From contig NZ_FRCS01000001.1 in NCBI RefSeq assembly GCF_900143005.1, forward strand, positions 1,178,001 to 1,242,000: a stretch of DNA of 64,000 nt. The letters run 5' to 3'. Of the stretch, positions 41,999-50,405 are shown piece by piece; position 1 is the stretch's first letter, and every line of letters begins with the position of its first letter. Under the pieces are notes generated by a model. It was given only the letters and a program-made list of their open reading frames with translations, searched no databases and was not told the DNA's origin. This DNA is from Cryptosporangium aurantiacum. Lineage in GTDB: Bacteria > Actinomycetota > Actinomycetes > Mycobacteriales > Cryptosporangiaceae. The translations under genes were made by a program, and so were the position numbers.

Positions 41999-43021
41999 TC
42001 ACGCCGTCGTGGCCGGGTCACCGTCCGCCGCGGCGGCGAGCTTCGGCACCAGCTCGTCGATCAGGTACGGGAGGCTCAGCACCGAGATGAACGACGTCGC
42101 GCCGCCGAGGCTCTCGTCCTCCTTGAGGTAGAGGTCGCGGCCTTCCTTGGTCAGACCGAGCTTGGCGTAGAGCGAGTCGGACTGGATCTTCTTGGCGTCG
42201 GCGGCCGGATCCGGCACCAGCCAGACCAGTGCGTCGACGCCGAGCAGGTCGGTGCGTTCGCGGCTGATGCTGGCGCCGAACTCCTTGCCGGTCACCGCGT
42301 CCAGACCGGCGGGAAGCGTGAAGCCGAGGTCGGTGAGGAAGCGGCCGCGCGGGTCCTTCGTTCCGTAGACGTAGTAACCCTCCCAGTTCGTCGCCATCAG
42401 ACCGGTCTTGCCGGCGAACTCGGGGTGCGCGGACTTGGCCTTCGCGATCGTGCCCTCGACGTCGGCGATGACCTTCTCGGCCTGCGCCTTCCGGCCGACC
42501 GCGGTACCGACCATCGTGGTCAGCTCCTGCCAGCTCACGCCGTAGTCGATGCCGCCCTTCGGCTGCGCGATCGTCGGGGCGAACTTCGAGAGCTTGTCGT
42601 ACTCCTCCTTGGTCAGGCCGGAGTAGATGCCGAGGATCAGGTCGGGCTTCTGCGCCGCGATCTTCTCCAGCTGCAGACCGTCGGTGTTGGTCAGGACGGT
42701 CGGCACGGTCTTGTCACCGAGTTCGTCCTTCGCCCACGGCCAGATCGCGCCGGGGTGGCCGCCGAACCACTCGGTGGTGGCCACCGGGACGACGCCCAGT
42801 GAGAGCAGCGCGTCCTGCTCGACGAGGCCGACCACGACGATGCGCTTCGGCTCCTTGGTGATCTCGGTCGTGCCGTACTTGTGGGTGACCGACACCGGGA
42901 ACGCGTCGGTGGCGCCCGAGGTTGACGTCGTGGTCTCGGAGCCGTCGTCGCCACCACCGCACGCGGCGAGGCCGACGGCCAGGACTAAGGCGGACGCGGC
43001 CGCTGCGAGCCTGCGGAGCAC
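41999..43021 (-). CDS. Ferric-siderophore ABC substrate-binding lipoprotein
   Basis: A 340-residue class III binding protein: lipobox LAAC (cysteine at residue 21), then EPKRIVVVGLVEQDALLSLGVVPVATT, the TroA/FepB-like start, and KIAAQKPDLILGIYSGLTKEEYDKLSKFAPTIA. It binds an iron-siderophore complex outside the cell and feeds the two permeases encoded on the other side of the iron box. GTG start with GGGAGGAA upstream. Confidence 0.92.
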   Translation of the reverse strand: MLRRLAAAASALVLAVGLAACGGGDDGSETTTSTSGATDAFPVSVTHKYGTTEITKEPKRIVVVGLVEQDALLSLGVVPVATTEWFGGHPGAIWPWAKDELGDKTVPTVLTNTDGLQLEKIAAQKPDLILGIYSGLTKEEYDKLSKFAPTIAQPKGGIDYGVSWQELTTMVGTAVGRKAQAEKVIADVEGTIAKAKSAHPEFAGKTGLMATNWEGYYVYGTKDPRGRFLTDLGFTLPAGLDAVTGKEFGASISRERTDLLGVDALVWLVPDPAADAKKIQSDSLYAKLGLTKEGRDLYLKEDESLGGATSFISVLSLPYLIDELVPKLAAAADGDPATTA

Positions 43022-43054
43022 GGGGTTCCTCCCGGAGACAAGAACAGTGAGCCC

Positions 43055-43073
43055 TTAGGCTAGCCTTGCCTAT
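43055..43073. promoter_or_regulatory. Iron box (IdeR/DtxR-type operator)
   Basis: TTAGGCTAGCCTTGCCTAT agrees with the 19-bp IdeR consensus at 14 of 19 positions. It sits between the divergent siderophore-binding and permease genes, where an iron-loaded IdeR/DmdR protein would repress both. Confidence 0.8.
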
Positions 43074-43092
43074 CGTCGAGAGGCACACCCCC

Positions 43093-44121
43093 ATGACCCA
43101 CACCACCGCGCCGGTCGTCGGCCGTGCACGGGCCCGTCGACGTGCGCTCGGTCTGCTCGGCGCCGCGGCGGCCCTCGTCGTGGTCTCGATGCTCAGCCTG
43201 GCGATCGGCACCCGCTCGATCCCGCTCGGCACGACCTGGCAGGTGCTCTGGAACGCCGACGGCTCGGTCGCCTCGGACGTCGTCCACACGCTACGGATCC
43301 CGCGGACGCTGCTCGCGATCGGCGTCGGCGCATCGCTCGGCCTCTCCGGGGCGCTGATGCAGGCGCTGACCCGCAACCCGCTCGCCGAGCCCGGCCTCCT
43401 CGGGGTGAACCTCGGTGCGGCCACCGCGGTCGTGATCGCGATCGCGTTCCTCGGCATCACGTCGATGCTCGGCTACATCTGGTTCTCGTTCGCCGGAGCC
43501 GCGCTGACGTCCGCCGCGGTGTTCGCGCTCGGCGGGACCGGCCGGTCGCCGACGCCGGACCGCCAGATCCTCTCCGGCGTCGCGATCACCGCGGTGCTCG
43601 GCGCGTTCGTCTGGGCGGTGCTGGTCACGATGCCGGAGGTCTTCGACCGGTACCGCTACTGGGACGTCGGGTCGCTGGCCGACCGGGACTGGGAGACGTT
43701 GGTCCGGGTCGCGCCGTTCATCGTGGTCGGCATCGTGCTCGCGCTGGTGCTCGGCGGCCGGCTCAACGCGCTGAGCCTCGGCGACGAGGCGGCGACCGCG
43801 GTCGGCGCCTCGCCGACCCGGATCCGGGTGCTCGGGCTCGCGGCGATCACACTGCTGTGCGGGGCGGCGACCGCGGCGACCGGCCCGATCTGGTTCCTCG
43901 GGCTGGCGGTCCCGTACGTCGCGCGCCTGTTCGTCGGCGCGGACCACCGCTGGGTGCTCGCCTACTCCGTCGTGCTGGGGCCGATCGTGCTGCTGCTCGC
44001 CGACATCGTCGGCCGGGTCGTCGTCCCGCCGGGCGAACTCCAGGTGGGCATCGTGACCGCGTTCGTCGGAGCGCCAATCTTCCTGGCGCTCTGCCGCCGC
44101 CCACGGTTGGGGCAGCTGTGA
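43093..44121 (+). CDS. Ferric-siderophore ABC importer permease (FecCD family)
   Basis: A 342-residue membrane protein of the BtuC/FecC/FepD type: RIPRTLLAIGVGASLGLSGALMQALTRNPLAEPGLLGVNLGAA is the family signature, and GPIWFLGLAVPYVARLFVGADHRW near the end contacts the ATPase. ATG 43093 is used; a TTG start upstream would lie in the operator. It is a half-transporter pairing with the next gene. Confidence 0.93.
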   Translation: MTHTTAPVVGRARARRRALGLLGAAAALVVVSMLSLAIGTRSIPLGTTWQVLWNADGSVASDVVHTLRIPRTLLAIGVGASLGLSGALMQALTRNPLAEPGLLGVNLGAATAVVIAIAFLGITSMLGYIWFSFAGAALTSAAVFALGGTGRSPTPDRQILSGVAITAVLGAFVWAVLVTMPEVFDRYRYWDVGSLADRDWETLVRVAPFIVVGIVLALVLGGRLNALSLGDEAATAVGASPTRIRVLGLAAITLLCGAATAATGPIWFLGLAVPYVARLFVGADHRWVLAYSVVLGPIVLLLADIVGRVVVPPGELQVGIVTAFVGAPIFLALCRRPRLGQL

Positions 44122-45155
44122 CCGCCACGGTCGTTCGCCGCGGAGCCGTCTCGCTCCGCTTCCGGAACCGGTCGCTGGTCGTCGGCGCCGTGCTCACCGT
44201 GCTGGCGCTCGCCACTGCGGCGGTAAGCCTGACGTCCGGCGACTTCCCGGTCCCGCTCGCCGACGTGCTGCGGTCGCTGGTCGGCCTCGGTGACCCGGCG
44301 ACCGACGTCATCGTGCTGGAACTGCGGTTACCGCGGGTCCTCGTCGCGCTGCTGGTCGGACTCGCGCTCGGGGCGGCCGGCGCGACGTTCCAGAGCCTCA
44401 CCCGCAACCCGCTCGGCAGCCCCGACTTCGTCGGGCTGACCGTCGGCTCGTCGACCGGCGCGCTGCTGGTCATCCTGCTCATCGGCGCGAGCGGCCTCGC
44501 GGTGAGCGTCGGGGCGATCGTCGGCTGCGTGGCCACGTCGGTCGCGGTCTACCTGCTCGCGTTCCGCCGCGGCACCCAGCCGTTCCGGCTGGTTCTGATG
44601 GGAATCGGCGTCTCCGCGCTACTCGAGGCCGTGAACTCGTTCCTGATCCTGCGTGCGCGGCTGGCCGACGCGATCGCCGCGCAGGTCTGGATCATCGGCA
44701 GCGTCAGCGAGCGGACGTTCACCGAGGTCGTCATCGTCGGCGTCGCGGTCGTCGCCGTGCTGCCGGTGCTGCTGTACTTCAGCAGGCACCTGTCGATGCT
44801 CAACCTGGGCGACGACACCGCGATCCTGCACGGGGTACGGCTCGAGCCGAGTCGCGCGGTCCTGGCCGGGGGAGCGGTCGTGCTGGCCGCGGCAGCCACG
44901 GCTGCCGCCGGTCCGGTGGGTTTCGTCGCGCTCGCGGCGCCGCACCTCGCATCCCGTCTGACCCGGGCGCCGGGACCGAACATCCTGCCCGCGGCGTTGA
45001 TGGGCGCGCTGCTGATGATTTCCGGCGACTGGATCGCCCAGCGCCTCCTGCCGGACCGGGACCTCCCCGTCGGCGTAGTGACCGCGGCCGTGGGCGGCAC
45101 GTATCTGACCTGGCTGCTGGCGCGCGAGTGGCGCCGCGGCCGTGTGATGGGGTGA
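44118..45155 (+). CDS. Ferric-siderophore ABC importer permease (FecCD family)
   Basis: A 345-residue permease with LRLPRVLVALLVGLALGAAGATFQSLTRNPLGSPDFVGLTVGSSTGA and AAGPVGFVALAAPHLASRLTRAPGPN, equivalent to the FepG-type partner. GTG 44118 overlaps the previous stop as GTGA. Confidence 0.93.
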   Translation: MTATVVRRGAVSLRFRNRSLVVGAVLTVLALATAAVSLTSGDFPVPLADVLRSLVGLGDPATDVIVLELRLPRVLVALLVGLALGAAGATFQSLTRNPLGSPDFVGLTVGSSTGALLVILLIGASGLAVSVGAIVGCVATSVAVYLLAFRRGTQPFRLVLMGIGVSALLEAVNSFLILRARLADAIAAQVWIIGSVSERTFTEVVIVGVAVVAVLPVLLYFSRHLSMLNLGDDTAILHGVRLEPSRAVLAGGAVVLAAAATAAAGPVGFVALAAPHLASRLTRAPGPNILPAALMGALLMISGDWIAQRLLPDRDLPVGVVTAAVGGTYLTWLLAREWRRGRVMG

Positions 45156-45157
45156 CG

Positions 45158-45967
45158 ATGAATACTCGACTGTGGGCCGAGGACCTCACGCTGGCGTACG
45201 AGGAGCGTGTCGTCGCCAGCGAACTCGGCGTCCGGATCGCCGACGGCTCGTTCACGGTGATCGTCGGCCCGAACGCCTGCGGCAAGTCGACGCTGCTCAA
45301 GGCCCTCGCCCGGGTGCTGAAGCCGGCGTCCGGAACGGTCTACCTGGACGGGAAGGCGATCTCGTCCTATCCGTCGCGCGACGTCGCCAAGCAGCTCGGC
45401 ATGCTGCCGCAGTCGCCGGTGGTCCCGAACGGCATCGTGGTCGAGGACCTGGTGGCCCGCGGACGCTTCTCGCACCAGCGGTTCCTGCGGCAGTGGTCGC
45501 CCGAGGACGAGGCGGCGGTCGCCGACGCGCTGCGGCTGACCGAGACCACGGATCTGGCCGAGCGGTACGTCGACGAACTGTCCGGCGGCCAGCGCCAGCG
45601 GGTCTGGCTGGCGCTGGCGCTGGCGCAGCAGACCGACATCCTGCTGCTCGACGAGCCGACCACGTTCCTCGACCTGGCGCACCAGTTCGAGGTGCTCGAC
45701 CTCTGCGCGGACCTGCACGAACAGGGCCGGACGATCGTCGCGGTGCTGCACGACCTCAACCACGCGTGCCGCTACGCCACCGAGCTGATCGTGCTGAAGG
45801 CAGGCACGGTCGTCGCGTCCGGCCCGCCCGCCGAGGTGATGACCCCTTCGCTGGTCGAGGACGTGTTCGGCGTCCCGTGCGAGGTCATGGACGACCCCGC
45901 AACGGGTACCCCGATGATCGTTCCGGGCAGCCGCGTCCAGCGCCGGGGTGTTACAGCCGCTCGGTAG
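45158..45967 (+). CDS. Ferric-siderophore ABC importer ATPase (FepC-like)
   Basis: A 269-residue ATPase: Walker A GPNACGKSTLLKALAR, with cysteine in place of the usual glycine-rich residue as in FepC, QLGMLPQSPVVPNGIVVEDLVARGRFSHQRF, signature LSGGQRQRVWLALALAQ, Walker B ILLLDEPTTFLDLAHQ, switch VAVLHDLNHACRYA. A GTG at 45152 that overlaps the permease stop as GTGA is an alternative start. It ends with a 17-base overlap with the convergent DUF1684 gene. Confidence 0.94.
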   Translation: MNTRLWAEDLTLAYEERVVASELGVRIADGSFTVIVGPNACGKSTLLKALARVLKPASGTVYLDGKAISSYPSRDVAKQLGMLPQSPVVPNGIVVEDLVARGRFSHQRFLRQWSPEDEAAVADALRLTETTDLAERYVDELSGGQRQRVWLALALAQQTDILLLDEPTTFLDLAHQFEVLDLCADLHEQGRTIVAVLHDLNHACRYATELIVLKAGTVVASGPPAEVMTPSLVEDVFGVPCEVMDDPATGTPMIVPGSRVQRRGVTAAR

Positions 45968-46763
45968 GGATCTTCTCGCCGGCCTCGATCGCGATCGGGA
46001 GCCGATTCTCGGCCGGCGGCAGCGGGCAGGTCGCCAGGTCGGTGTAGGCGCAGGGCAGGTTCGCGGCACGGTTGAAGTCGAGCGTGACCGTGCCGTCCTC
46101 GGCCGGTGCGCCCACCGAGAGCGCCCGGTTCGCGGCGTACGTCGTCACCCCGGACGTCTCGTCGGTGAACAGGATCGACAGGCTGCCGGGCGCCCGGCCG
46201 TTGAACGCGGTCAGGGCCAGCTCCTGGCCGTCCAGCGTGAACCGCACCTCGCCGGGCGCGTCGTAGATGTGCTGTAACCCCTCGACCGCGGCACCGACCG
46301 TGGTCGGCCGCGGCTGGTCGAACGGCACATATCGGCCGGTGACCACCCAGCGCGGGTCCGGCGCGTACACCGGGGTGCCCGCGAAGTTCGTTCGCAGCGG
46401 GTTCTCCGGGTGCCGCGGCCGGACGATGTCGTGCCCGCCGCGCTTGGCCACCTCGATCACGGCGTCGCCGGACTTCGGGAACAGGCTCGCCCGCTCCGGG
46501 ATCACGCCGAACGCGTGCCGCCCGGTGACCGTCTCGCCGTCGATCTGCAGTTGCTCGCCAGGGGCCAGCTCGACGACGACGCCGTCCGGGCCGGTCGACC
46601 ACTCACCGGGGGCGTCGGCGAACCGTTGCGGCGTCTCGTCGAGCCAGTTCAGGCTGGTGATCGCCAGGAAGCCGTGCGGGTCGGCGAGGATCCGCTCGTG
46701 CTCGGCGTACCAGGCCTGCCAGTCCTGGACGAAGGTCTCGCTGACGATGTCCTGCGCGGTCAT
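45951..46763 (-). CDS. DUF1684 protein
   Basis: A 270-residue soluble protein of the DUF1684 family. The family blocks HGFLAITSLNWLDETPQRF, DDIVRPRHPENPLRTNF-like (here GHDIVRPRHPENPLRTNFAGTPVY), YDAPGEVRFTLDGQE, LSILFTDETSG and TLDFNRAANLPCAYTDLATCPLPPAENRLPI are all visible. Its function is unproven. GGGAG lies seven bases before ATG 46763. An inverted repeat is 19 bases upstream of the start. Confidence 0.9.
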   Translation of the reverse strand: MTAQDIVSETFVQDWQAWYAEHERILADPHGFLAITSLNWLDETPQRFADAPGEWSTGPDGVVVELAPGEQLQIDGETVTGRHAFGVIPERASLFPKSGDAVIEVAKRGGHDIVRPRHPENPLRTNFAGTPVYAPDPRWVVTGRYVPFDQPRPTTVGAAVEGLQHIYDAPGEVRFTLDGQELALTAFNGRAPGSLSILFTDETSGVTTYAANRALSVGAPAEDGTVTLDFNRAANLPCAYTDLATCPLPPAENRLPIAIEAGEKIPTERL

Positions 46764-46781
46764 GACGGACTCCCCACGGTC

Positions 46782-46810
46782 GTAATACCTACCGGCAAAG
46801 TAGAGATTAC
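46782..46810. promoter_or_regulatory. 29-bp imperfect inverted repeat upstream of DUF1684 gene
   Basis: GTAATACCTAC (46782-46792), seven bases, GTAGAGATTAC (46800-46810): 11-base arms with two mismatches. It is in an AT-rich pocket and is probably an operator or promoter element. Confidence 0.4.
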
Positions 46811-46863
46811 CCCGCTCGCGTCCCCGCGGCCGCCGCGTGCATCGGACACCTAGGCTCGGGGCC

Positions 46864-47997
46864 GTGCGGTTCACGGTCGTCGCCCTCCTGCTCCTCGGCG
46901 TGTTCGCGACGGTGGGCTGCACCCCCGCCGCGACGGACCCCGCCGCTGCCCCGTCGGCGACGCCGAAGCCCGGCCTGACGTTCCTCGGCGCGGCGACCAT
47001 TCCCCGGACGTCGGACTTCCAGGGCACCACGGTCGGTGGCCTCTCCGGCATCAGCCGCGACCCGCGGACCGGCAGCTACTACCTGATCAGCGACGACCGG
47101 TCCGAGCGCGACCCGGCGCGGTTCTACACCGCGACGGTCACGGTGAACGCCGACGGCGACGTCGACGCCCGCCTCACCGGCACGAAGCCGCTCCGCCGCC
47201 CGGACGGCTCGACGTTCCCGTCGCTGCGCTCCGGCGCAGTGCCTCCCGACCCGGAGGGTGTCGCGGTCGACCCCGGCTCCGGGAACCTCTACTGGGTCGA
47301 CGAGGGGGAGCGCAGCGACGTCGTCGAGAACCCGTCCCTCCGGGTGGCGACGCCGTCCGGCGCCTACGTCCGCGAGCTCCCGATCCCGGCGTCGCTGCGG
47401 ATCGAACCCGGCACCGGCCCGCGCCGCAACCAGGCGTTGGAGGGCGTCTCGTTCACCCCGGACGGACGTCAGCTGTTCACCGCGATGGAGGAGCCGCTGC
47501 GGCAGGACGGCCCGAACCCGACGCCGACGGCCGGCGCGCTGACCCGGATCACGCAGTACGTGGGCGGTCGCCCGGTCGCCCAGTACGCGTACCCCCTCGA
47601 ACCGCTGTTCACTGAACCCCGCGAGGCCGGGGCCACTGGAGGCGCCGACACCAACGGTCTGTCGGATCTGATCGCGCTCGGCAACGGGCGGTTCCTGGTG
47701 ATCGAGCGGGCCGCGGTTCCCGACCGGTTCCGGATCTCGGTGCGGGTCTTCCTGGCCGAGTCCGGCCGCGCGACCGACGTGCTCGGCCGGTCGTCGCTGC
47801 GCGGTGCGGCCCCGATGACCAAAACGCTGCTGCTCGACCTCGACGACGCGCCGGTTCTGCGCGTCGACAACTTCGAAGGTGCGACGCTCGGCCCAGCGCT
47901 GCCGGACGGACGCCGGACGGTGCTGCTGGTGTCCGACGACAACTTCCACTGGGCGCTGACGACCCAGATCGCGGCGTTCGCGCTGGCGGGGCTCTAA
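46864..47997 (+). CDS. Phytase-like/esterase-like lipoprotein
   Basis: A 377-residue secreted lipoprotein, lipobox TVGC with cysteine at residue 19 after a hydrophobic signal. The rest matches the esterase-like-activity-of-phytase fold (PF13449-type): TTVGGLSGISRDPRTGSYYLISDDRS near the start, DPEGVAVDPGSGNLYWVDEGE, NQALEGVSFTPDGRQLFTAMEEPL, and NGLSDLIALGNGRFLVIERA, which are blades of a beta-propeller with acidic metal-binding turns. Likely a surface phosphatase or esterase. GTG start 46864. Confidence 0.86.
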   Translation: MRFTVVALLLLGVFATVGCTPAATDPAAAPSATPKPGLTFLGAATIPRTSDFQGTTVGGLSGISRDPRTGSYYLISDDRSERDPARFYTATVTVNADGDVDARLTGTKPLRRPDGSTFPSLRSGAVPPDPEGVAVDPGSGNLYWVDEGERSDVVENPSLRVATPSGAYVRELPIPASLRIEPGTGPRRNQALEGVSFTPDGRQLFTAMEEPLRQDGPNPTPTAGALTRITQYVGGRPVAQYAYPLEPLFTEPREAGATGGADTNGLSDLIALGNGRFLVIERAAVPDRFRISVRVFLAESGRATDVLGRSSLRGAAPMTKTLLLDLDDAPVLRVDNFEGATLGPALPDGRRTVLLVSDDNFHWALTTQIAAFALAGL

Positions 47998-48659
47998 CCG
48001 GGACAGCGGTCGGTCGGTTCGCCGATCTTCACGACGGTGAGCAGCACCCGCGTCGAGCGGGCCGGCCGGCTGCCCGCCGCGACCGACTGCTCCACGACCA
48101 CCCAGTTCCGGTCGACGAGCTGGCGGCGGCCCTGCCCACTGCCGTCGACCGACGCCAGCACGTAGAACCCCGCGGCCTGCAGCGCGTCCTGCGCCGACTG
48201 CAGATCACGGCAGACGACGTCCGGGATGACGCCGTCGGAGGGCACGTCGGTCGGGGCGCTGTCGGTCGGCTTGCTCACTCGGAGCGTGATCTCCGCGGAC
48301 CGGTCAACCCGCGACCCCGCCGCCGGCTCCTGTGCCCGCACGATCCAATTCTGCCGGGAGACCACGACACGCCCCCGGCCGGTCGCGTCGACCACTCGTG
48401 GATCGTCGAAACCGAGCGCCTTCAGCCGTTGCTCGGCGTCCGGAAGGCGTTGGTCCGTGACGTTCGGAACCACCAGGCGCTCGCCGCTCGCCGGCGGAGC
48501 CGACGTCGCCGCGGGCGACGCCGTCGACTCCCCACCCTGCTGCGCGATCGAGATCAGCAGACCGGCGAAGCAGCAGAGCGCGAGCACGATGAGCATCACG
48601 ACCGCTAGCAGCCACGGCCCACGGGTCTGCGGCCGGGGGAAGCGGTTCGGTGAGCTCAT
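47994..48659 (-). CDS. Membrane-anchored protein with two PASTA domains
   Basis: A 221-residue protein: one transmembrane segment at about residues 15-37, a Ser/Ala/Pro linker, and two PASTA domains (about 61-131, VPNVTDQRLPDAEQRLKALGF; about 143-213, IPDVVCRDLQSAQDALQAAGF). PASTA domains bind peptidoglycan or beta-lactams in PknB-type kinases. No kinase domain is attached or encoded nearby, so it is probably a stand-alone cell-wall sensor. The stop overlaps the phytase-like gene's stop in convergent orientation. Confidence 0.88.
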   Translation of the reverse strand: MSSPNRFPRPQTRGPWLLAVVMLIVLALCCFAGLLISIAQQGGESTASPAATSAPPASGERLVVPNVTDQRLPDAEQRLKALGFDDPRVVDATGRGRVVVSRQNWIVRAQEPAAGSRVDRSAEITLRVSKPTDSAPTDVPSDGVIPDVVCRDLQSAQDALQAAGFYVLASVDGSGQGRRQLVDRNWVVVEQSVAAGSRPARSTRVLLTVVKIGEPTDRCPG

Positions 48660-48664
48660 GGTGT

Positions 48665-48677
48665 CCCTACGGTAGGG
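48665..48677. promoter_or_regulatory. 13-bp palindrome upstream of the PASTA gene
   Basis: CCCTAC, G, GTAGGG: perfect 6-bp arms in the 30-base gap between the DJ-1 gene stop and the PASTA gene start on the same strand. The arms resemble the inner arms of the nested palindrome at 23205-23228. Confidence 0.3.
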
Positions 48678-48689
48678 GACTAGCGGTGC

Positions 48690-49373
48690 TCACCCGAGCC
48701 GCGTGAGCACCGCTGCGGCCAGTGGGGCCGACGAGGCGGGGTTCTGTCCGGTGTAGAGGTTCCGGTCGACGACGACGTGCGGCTGCCAGGCCGGGCCCTC
48801 GTCGAACTCCGCGCCGAGTGCGGTCAGCCGGTCCTGCAGCAGCCAGGGCGCCTTCGGGGCGAGTCCGGCCTGCGTCTCCTCGGCGTTGGTGAACCCGGTC
48901 AGCCGGTAGCCGGCGAACGGGGAGGTCCCGTCCTCGCGCTGGGCGGCGAGCAGGGCGGCCGGCCCGTGGCAGACGACGGCCAGCGGCTTGCCGGAGTCGA
49001 GCGTCTCGGTCAGCACGCGGCCGGAATCCGGGTCGATCGCCAGGTCCTCCATCGGGCCGTGACCGCCGGGGTAGAACACCGCGTCGTACTCGGCCACGTC
49101 GACCTTCGCCAGGTCGAGCGGCGAGGTCAGGTCGGTGATCGCCGCGATCTCCGGCTCGACGTCCTTGCCGTCGTTCGCTTCCGGCGCGAGGCTGGCGCGA
49201 TCGACGACGGGCTCGGCGCCGTTCGGGGTCGCGAACACGACGCGGTGACCGGCGGCGGTGAACGCACGGTAGGGCGCCAGCAGTTCCTCGGCCCAGTATC
49301 CGGTCGGGTGAGCCGTGCCGTCATTGAGCGTCCAGTGCCGGGCACCGGTCAGCACGAACAAAATGGTCGACAT
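48690..49373 (-). CDS. DJ-1/PfpI-family protein (Hsp31-like glyoxalase/deglycase class)
   Basis: A 227-residue protein of the DJ-1 superfamily. It has the Hsp31-like start MSTILFVLTGARHWTLNDGTAHPTG, the strand AEYDAVFYPGGHGPMEDLA, and the nucleophile elbow AVVCHGPAALL with its catalytic cysteine. Related proteins hydrolyse glyoxal-type aldehydes. GGAAGGATCC precedes ATG 49373. Divergent from a LysR-type gene that may control it. Confidence 0.92.
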   Translation of the reverse strand: MSTILFVLTGARHWTLNDGTAHPTGYWAEELLAPYRAFTAAGHRVVFATPNGAEPVVDRASLAPEANDGKDVEPEIAAITDLTSPLDLAKVDVAEYDAVFYPGGHGPMEDLAIDPDSGRVLTETLDSGKPLAVVCHGPAALLAAQREDGTSPFAGYRLTGFTNAEETQAGLAPKAPWLLQDRLTALGAEFDEGPAWQPHVVVDRNLYTGQNPASSAPLAAAVLTRLG

Positions 49374-49445
49374 CGTCAGGATCCTTCCGTCGGTTCCCCT
49401 CGAACGTAGGCACCGATCCATCAAGCGGAAAATAGGATCGCCGAT

Positions 49446-50363
49446 GTGAGCGATCGAAAACCTGATGGCGGGCTCGATCTCGCCCAGCTCCGCACGTTCC
49501 TCGCGGTCTACCGCGCGGGCTCGCTGACCGCGGGCGCCCGCCTGGTCGGGCTCGCGCAGCCGACGGTCACCGCGCAGCTGCGGGCGCTGGAGGCGGCGCT
49601 GGACCGCCGGCTCTTCGAACGCCTGCCGCGCGGGGTGACGCCGACCGCGGTGGCGGACGAGCTGGCGGCCCGGCTCGCGGCGCCGATGGACGCCTTGGAG
49701 GCGATCGCGTCCGGCTCCGGGGTCAGCGCGCCGGAGCCCCCGGTGCACCTCGGCGGACCCGCGGAGGCGCTGTCGCTGCTCGTGCTGCCCGCGCTCGCCC
49801 CGCTGCTGGAGACCGGCGTGCGGCTGCGGGTCACGACCGGTTTGGCGGACGACCTGCTGGCCGGCTTGCGCGCCGGGGTGCACGACCTGGTCCTGTCGGC
49901 CGTCCGGCCCCGCGGCCGGGCCGTGCAGGCCACGCCATTGGTGGACGAGGAGTTCGTGCTCGTCGCGTCGCCGGAGCGGTACGCGCGCCTGGACCGGAGC
50001 GCGCTCACCACCGACCCGGCCGGTGCCGTCGCCGGGGAACCCCTGATCGCGTACGCCGAGGACCTGCCGATCCTCCGCCGGTACTGGCGGCACGTGTTCG
50101 GCACCCGGCTCGCCGCCGACCCGGCGCTCGTCGTGCCGGACCTGCGTGCGGTCGCCGCCGCGGTCGCGGCCGGTGCGGGCCTGAGCGTGCTGCCCCGCTA
50201 TCTCTGCGCCTCCCCGTTGGACGACGGCACGCTCGTTGCGGTCCTGGAGCCGGAGGACCCGCCGATCAACACGGTCTTCCTGGCCCGGCGCGCGGGCGCC
50301 ACGGCCCATCCGCACGTGACCGCGGTTCACGACGCGCTGGTCCGTGCCGCGGCCGAGTGGTAG
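49446..50363 (+). CDS. LysR-family transcriptional regulator
   Basis: A 305-residue LysR regulator: helix-turn-helix FLAVYRAGSLTAGARLVGLAQPTVTAQLRALEAALDRRLFERLPRGVTPT (about residues 18-67), then a periplasmic-binding-like effector domain with LRLRV-type core VRLRVTTGLADDLLAGLRAGVHDLVLS. An inverted repeat CGATCC (49414-49419) and GGATCG (49435-49440) in the divergent gap to the DJ-1 gene could be its site. GTG start. Confidence 0.92.
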   Translation: MSDRKPDGGLDLAQLRTFLAVYRAGSLTAGARLVGLAQPTVTAQLRALEAALDRRLFERLPRGVTPTAVADELAARLAAPMDALEAIASGSGVSAPEPPVHLGGPAEALSLLVLPALAPLLETGVRLRVTTGLADDLLAGLRAGVHDLVLSAVRPRGRAVQATPLVDEEFVLVASPERYARLDRSALTTDPAGAVAGEPLIAYAEDLPILRRYWRHVFGTRLAADPALVVPDLRAVAAAVAAGAGLSVLPRYLCASPLDDGTLVAVLEPEDPPINTVFLARRAGATAHPHVTAVHDALVRAAAEW

Positions 50364-50405
50364 GTGGGATGCTTCGGTCGAGCCCACCCGGGAGAGAGGT
50401 GTCGC

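Noticed and set aside
41667-42131. Alternative 154-residue frame over the small gene at 41680
   Set aside because: It runs through the terminator and into the antisense of the siderophore-binding gene; the 91-residue frame has better codon use.
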